Positions 37,125-41,290 of a DNA stretch of 41,290 bases are shown piece by piece. Location of the stretch: positions 1 through 41,290 of the forward strand of contig CABXJR010000006.1 of the NCBI GenBank assembly GCA_902512655.1. Reading direction: 5' to 3'. This DNA comes from an uncultured SAR86 cluster bacterium (GTDB lineage Bacteria; Pseudomonadota; Gammaproteobacteria; Magnimaribacterales; D2472). The stretch's first letter is position 1, and every line of letters starts with the position of its first letter. A model generated the notes under the pieces. The model saw only the letters and a program-made list of their open reading frames with translations, was not told where the DNA came from and ran no database searches. Made by a program: the position numbers and the translations under genes.

Positions 37125-37994
37125 ATGAACACCTTTAATGAATATTCTCAAATAAAAGAGGTTGCCATAAGGTCGCCCCTCTCAAGCTTTATCGACGAGG
37201 CTAAACTTTCAAGTGAATGGGAGACCTTAAGGTTTCATTCAAAACCTGATTTAAAGCAAGCAATAATTGAATATAATTATTTCAGAGATTTGCTTGATGA
37301 TGATACCCTCACAATCATAGACTTGCCCTCCTCTAATCTGTTAACCATTGATAGTATCTATACAAGAGATAGCATGCTTATATCCAAAGGAGGATTAATT
37401 CTTTGTAATATGGGTAGATCATCCAGAACTCCTGAGGCTGAAGAAAATTATAAATCTCTTACATCTAAAGGCTATAAAATAGCTGGTCAAATAAAAGCGC
37501 CCGGAACCCTTGAAGGAGGTGATTTTATATGGATTGATGATTTTCATGCTGCCGTTGGACTTGGGCCACGAACTAATGCAGAGGGGATCCGTCAATTAAA
37601 AGAAATATTAGGCACTTCAGTCGAACTTCATGTTGTAGATCTTCCAGATCCAAGCCACCCAGATGATGTGCTCCACTTAATGTCAATAATTTCACCACTA
37701 GATAAGGATCTGGCTCTTATATATAAACCTTTGATGCCAAACTCTTTTTTAATGTGGTTGAATAATCTAGGCATAAAGTTTGTTGAGGTATCTAATGAAG
37801 AATATCCATTGATGGGATGCAATGTTTTGGCAACTTCACCAAGATCAATTATTATGCTTGAAGATTTACCAGGCGTTCAATCAGACCTTGAGCGAGCTAG
37901 ATGTAAAGTTAGAACTTACAAAGGTATGGAAGTTAGTAGAAAAGGTGAAGGTGGTCCAACCTGCCTCACGAGACCTTTAAAAAGAGCAAAATAA
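37125..37994 (+). CDS. Dimethylarginine dimethylaminohydrolase-like / amidinotransferase-family protein
   Basis: LEGGDFIWIDDFHAAVGLGPRTNAEGIRQL, HPDDVLHLMSII (His), EGGPTCLTRPL (catalytic Cys); ATG 37125 preferred over the track start. Confidence 0.85.
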   Translation: MNTFNEYSQIKEVAIRSPLSSFIDEAKLSSEWETLRFHSKPDLKQAIIEYNYFRDLLDDDTLTIIDLPSSNLLTIDSIYTRDSMLISKGGLILCNMGRSSRTPEAEENYKSLTSKGYKIAGQIKAPGTLEGGDFIWIDDFHAAVGLGPRTNAEGIRQLKEILGTSVELHVVDLPDPSHPDDVLHLMSIISPLDKDLALIYKPLMPNSFLMWLNNLGIKFVEVSNEEYPLMGCNVLATSPRSIIMLEDLPGVQSDLERARCKVRTYKGMEVSRKGEGGPTCLTRPLKRAK

Positions 37995-39170
37995 ATGGAC
38001 AATCAATTAAAAAGCTTACCAGGATGGACGTACACAAGCGAAGCATTTTTTGAGCTAGAAAAAACTGAATTAATCTTAAAAAATTGGCAATTAGTTTGTC
38101 ATATTTCCAATATACCTAAGACAGGTGATTTTTTTACATTTGAGATTTTCAATGAACGTATTTTTGTTATTAGAGATGAAGATAGCAATATTAAAGCATT
38201 TCATAATCTATGCTCTCATCGAGGCACCAAATTAATTGATGAAATATCAGGAACCTGTAATGGAAAAATAACCTGCCCATATCATGCATGGGGATATAAC
38301 TTTCAAGGAGATCTAATTAAGGTTCCATACGAAAATCAATTTACAGATTTAAATAAAGAAGATCATGGACTCCAGAGTGTGGAGTTAGAAATTTTTCAAG
38401 GGTTCATCTTCGTAAAATTGTTAGCATCAGATGCGCCAAGTGTTCATGAGCAATTTACACCATACATTGATGAGATAAAACATTACAAATTTGAAGAGAT
38501 GAAGCCCTTAGGTCGCGTCACAATGAGACCAAGAAAAGTTAACTGGAAGCAAATTGCTGATAACTATGTGGATGCTTTGCATATACCTGTAGCACATCCT
38601 GGCTTATCAAATCTGGTTGGTAAAAGTTATGGTGTTGAAGTCTCAAATAACAATGGGTATGTACATAAGATGTGGGGAGATGGAACTAATATTCGTAAAG
38701 ATAACTTATCAAATATTTTATATGACAAATATCTGCCACCTATGAATCATCTCCCTGATGATAAGCAGAGATATTGGCTTTATTATAGATTATGGCCAAA
38801 TTTAGCCTTTGATATTTACCCTGAACAAATGGATTTTATGCAATTTATCCCAATTGATGCTCAAACAACCATGATTAGAGAAATAGCATATGCATTACCA
38901 GACAATCGAAGAGAAACAAAAGCCGCACAATATTTAAATTGGAGAATAAATAGACAAGTCAACAATGAAGATACCCAACTCATTAATTGGGTACAAGAAG
39001 GTATGAATTCAAATAAATTTAAAAATGGGCCGCTGGCTGAAACAGAAATATGTTTGATTGATAGTGCTACAAAAATTAGAAAATCTTTACCAGTTGCCTC
39101 TTTACAGACGGCACCAGAAGAATCAGAGATTGCAAAAATTAATACTGAATTAATGATCCCGTCGACTTAA
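37995..39170 (+). CDS. Rieske non-heme iron oxygenase, alpha subunit
   Basis: NLCSHRG (CxH) and CPYHAWGY (CxxH) Rieske ligands; DNYVDALHIPVAHPGL (DxxHxxxxH) iron site; starts directly after the DDAH stop. Confidence 0.92.
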   Translation: MDNQLKSLPGWTYTSEAFFELEKTELILKNWQLVCHISNIPKTGDFFTFEIFNERIFVIRDEDSNIKAFHNLCSHRGTKLIDEISGTCNGKITCPYHAWGYNFQGDLIKVPYENQFTDLNKEDHGLQSVELEIFQGFIFVKLLASDAPSVHEQFTPYIDEIKHYKFEEMKPLGRVTMRPRKVNWKQIADNYVDALHIPVAHPGLSNLVGKSYGVEVSNNNGYVHKMWGDGTNIRKDNLSNILYDKYLPPMNHLPDDKQRYWLYYRLWPNLAFDIYPEQMDFMQFIPIDAQTTMIREIAYALPDNRRETKAAQYLNWRINRQVNNEDTQLINWVQEGMNSNKFKNGPLAETEICLIDSATKIRKSLPVASLQTAPEESEIAKINTELMIPST

Positions 39171-39225
39171 CAATTAATTTTTTTTCAGTAAACTTAGTTT
39201 AAATTAATGAATACAATAACCAGCT

Positions 39226-40248
39226 ATGATATTTAATGACCTATTAAGCTCCGTAGGCAATACACCTGTGATAAAGATTAAAAATATTGCGCCAGCAAAC
39301 ATCAATTTGTATGTAAAAGCTGAGTACTTCAACCCAGGTGGATCTGTTAAAGATAGGTTAGCTTTAAACATTGTCAATGAAGCTGAAAAAAATGGTGATT
39401 TACAGCCTAATCAAACAGTGATTGAAGCTACAAGTGGAAATACTGGCATAGGTTTGGCAATGGTCTGTGCAAGCAAGGGTTACCCCTGCATTATCACCAT
39501 GCCAGATAGCGCATCAATGGAAAGAAGAAAGCTTATGAGATTTCTTGGTGCTAAAGTATTGTTAACTCCAGGGCCCGAAGGAGCAACCGCAGCTTATGAT
39601 CTTGCTAAGAAACTAGCTGATAAAAATGATTGGTTTTATGCTCGACAATTTGAAAACTCAGCAAATGCAGATATTCATGAACAAACTACAGCAATAGAAA
39701 TATTGGATGATTTTAAAAACATAGGTCTAGACTATTGGGTATCAGGATACGGAACTGGGGGAACATTTAGCGGCGTATCACGTGTTCTAAGAAAGCATTC
39801 ACCAAAAACAAAGTTGATCATTTCTGAGCCTGAAAATGCTCAATTAATTAATAGCATGAAAATGCAAAATCGAAACAGTGATGGCTCACCTTCAGAATCT
39901 CATGAATCCTGGAATCCTCATCCAATCCAAGGTTGGACGCCTGATTTTATTCCTTTAGTCCTGCAGGAATCCATAGATAATGATTATTTTGATGAAAATA
40001 TCCCTGTCTCAGGTGATGATGGAATTTATTGGTCAAATCAACTTGCATCAAAAGAGGGAATTATAACTGGTATTTCTGGAGGCTCTACATTTTCTGTAGC
40101 AATGAAGATTGCAAATCAGGCTCCAGATGCATCAAATATTTTATGCATGCTAGCTGATACTGCAGAGAGGTACTTAAGCTCTCCTTTGTTTAATGATATT
40201 GATTCAGAAATGAATGAAGATGAAAAAGAAATTTTAAGCTCTATTTAA
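39226..40248 (+). CDS. cysK: PLP-dependent cysteine synthase (CysK/CysM family)
   Basis: SVGNTPVIKI, FNPGGSVKDRLAL (PLP Lys), EATSGNTGIGLA, GYGTGGTFSGVSR. Confidence 0.88.
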   Translation: MIFNDLLSSVGNTPVIKIKNIAPANINLYVKAEYFNPGGSVKDRLALNIVNEAEKNGDLQPNQTVIEATSGNTGIGLAMVCASKGYPCIITMPDSASMERRKLMRFLGAKVLLTPGPEGATAAYDLAKKLADKNDWFYARQFENSANADIHEQTTAIEILDDFKNIGLDYWVSGYGTGGTFSGVSRVLRKHSPKTKLIISEPENAQLINSMKMQNRNSDGSPSESHESWNPHPIQGWTPDFIPLVLQESIDNDYFDENIPVSGDDGIYWSNQLASKEGIITGISGGSTFSVAMKIANQAPDASNILCMLADTAERYLSSPLFNDIDSEMNEDEKEILSSI

Positions 40249-40966
40249 TTTTTTTTGCAGGAATGCCTGCAACTGTTGAATTTTCAGCAACATTGTCTAG
40301 GACTAAACTTCCTGCGGCAACAATAGAATTTCTACCTACATTAATATTGCCTAATATTGTGCTTGAAGCATAGATTGAAACTCCTTCTTCAATTTTGGGA
40401 TGCCTATCCTCTTTAGTAAAAGTATTACCACCAAGAGTAACTCCCTGAAAAATTGAAACATTTTTTTTAATATTTGCGGTTTCTCCGATCACAACTCCAG
40501 TTGCATGATCAATCATCACTGGACTATCAATAGTTGCAGCTGGATGAATATCAACACCAAAAACCTCTGATGAACGATTTTGTATGTACAGGGCCATGGT
40601 ATGCCTCTCATCATTCCATAAAATATTACTTGACCTGTAAGCTGCCAAACCTTGAAAACCTTTATAAAAAAGTAGAGGGGTCGATAGATACTTGCATGCA
40701 GGATCATTTTCACGAAAAAATATGATGTCATTTGTTAAGCTACTCTCAATAGTATTCTCTTCATTGTAGGCAGCTAAAATGATTTCATATAAATCAATTG
40801 AAGATAATGCATCATTATTCAGTTTTGAAGCTAGGATAGCTGCTGTTGCCTCAATAATATTATTCTTAGATAGTATTAAACTCTCTAAATAATCTTTTAA
40901 AGATGGCTCGGCATCAATCCTCAGACCAATTTCTTCTTTAATATTATCCCAAATAATGGTACTCAT
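40241..40966 (-). CDS. cysE: Serine O-acetyltransferase
   Basis: Hexapeptide repeats: DIHPAATIDSPVMIDHATGVVIGETANIKKNVSIFQGVTLGG...RHPKIEEGVSIYASSTILGNINVG. Confidence 0.92.
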   Translation of the reverse strand: MSTIIWDNIKEEIGLRIDAEPSLKDYLESLILSKNNIIEATAAILASKLNNDALSSIDLYEIILAAYNEENTIESSLTNDIIFFRENDPACKYLSTPLLFYKGFQGLAAYRSSNILWNDERHTMALYIQNRSSEVFGVDIHPAATIDSPVMIDHATGVVIGETANIKKNVSIFQGVTLGGNTFTKEDRHPKIEEGVSIYASSTILGNINVGRNSIVAAGSLVLDNVAENSTVAGIPAKKIK

Positions 40967-40994
40967 AATGATTAGAGCTTATGAAAAAATATTT

Positions 40995-41288
40995 TTAAAT
41001 TATTGTATGCGGAGCAGCAAAAAATTGATTTATTAGTGGCTCGAATGACTCCAATGAATCAGTTTTGTAATCTGGGTCAAATGCAGCTTGATCCCATTCA
41101 TCAGTGAATTCGATTGCTTTTGAGTACCAGGATTCGTTTTCATATTGCTTGCGTAAATCTTGCGGCTTGCCCATGTAGTGATAGTAATGCTCGCCCTGAA
41201 AATCCTGATGCGTGCGAATAATATGATATGCATCATCACTTACATAAGGCTTTATCATTTCAGATGCAATTTGGCCATGATTTGGTAC
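40995..41288 (-). CDS. C-terminal fragment of a probable HD-domain (PhnZ/TmpB-like) protein (truncated by window edge)
   Basis: Frame stays open to the window end: VPNHGQIASEMIKPYVSDDAYHIIRTHQDFQGEHYYHYMGKP...FTDEWDQAAFDPDYKTDSLESFEPLI. Confidence 0.5.
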   Translation of the reverse strand, partial: VPNHGQIASEMIKPYVSDDAYHIIRTHQDFQGEHYYHYMGKPQDLRKQYENESWYSKAIEFTDEWDQAAFDPDYKTDSLESFEPLINQFFAAPHTII

Positions 41289-41290
41289 GT

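Noticed and set aside
40257-40270. GCAGGAATGCCTGC hairpin next to a T-run
   Set aside because: The T-run lies on the wrong side for a terminator on either strand, and the sequence encodes the conserved end of CysE (AGIPAKKIK).
1-41290. CRISPR arrays, prophage, transposases, defence systems, rRNA
   Set aside because: No repeat-spacer pattern, integrase/transposase motifs, phage structural genes or rRNA sequence were noticed on reading both strands; a tool-based scan was not possible.

Overview
AT-rich, densely packed chromosomal window, most likely from a streamlined marine gammaproteobacterium (SAR86-like; the taxonomy is an inference from gene content and AT bias, not tested). Main blocks in order: mfd 3' end-csiV / nfuA / DUF2970-trmA; a pair of acyl-CoA dehydrogenases next to etfA-etfB and ETF-quinone oxidoreductase; a DUF885 lipoprotein; an envelope operon on the minus strand (lolC/E-lolD-exbB-exbD-[msbA-lpxK fusion]-trm112/ycaR-kdsB-murB-LysE-DUF1285); ALDH/SDR/hemH/MFS/trpS; DUF349; MATE; a TetR/GPH-MFS/alpha-beta hydrolase/DUF3089/thioesterase run; a serine hydrolase of the beta-lactamase family; tRNA-Ser(UGA); a small accessory patch (DUF4177, an orphan membrane protein, a membrane-anchored HTH with a partner); an APC permease-DDAH-Rieske oxygenase operon; cysteine synthase and serine acetyltransferase; and the truncated end of a probable HD-domain protein. 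No CRISPR, prophage, transposase or rRNA was seen. Most notable: an in-frame MsbA-LpxK fusion (918 aa); the APC-DDAH-Rieske operon, preceded by a nested symmetric TGAC/GTCA dyad; a GGA-rich leader with a 14-codon mini-ORF upstream of the DUF4177 gene; an acyl-CoA dehydrogenase pair in which one partner appears to lack the catalytic Glu; and three small genes absent from the supplied ORF track. All family calls come from reading motifs, with no database search.
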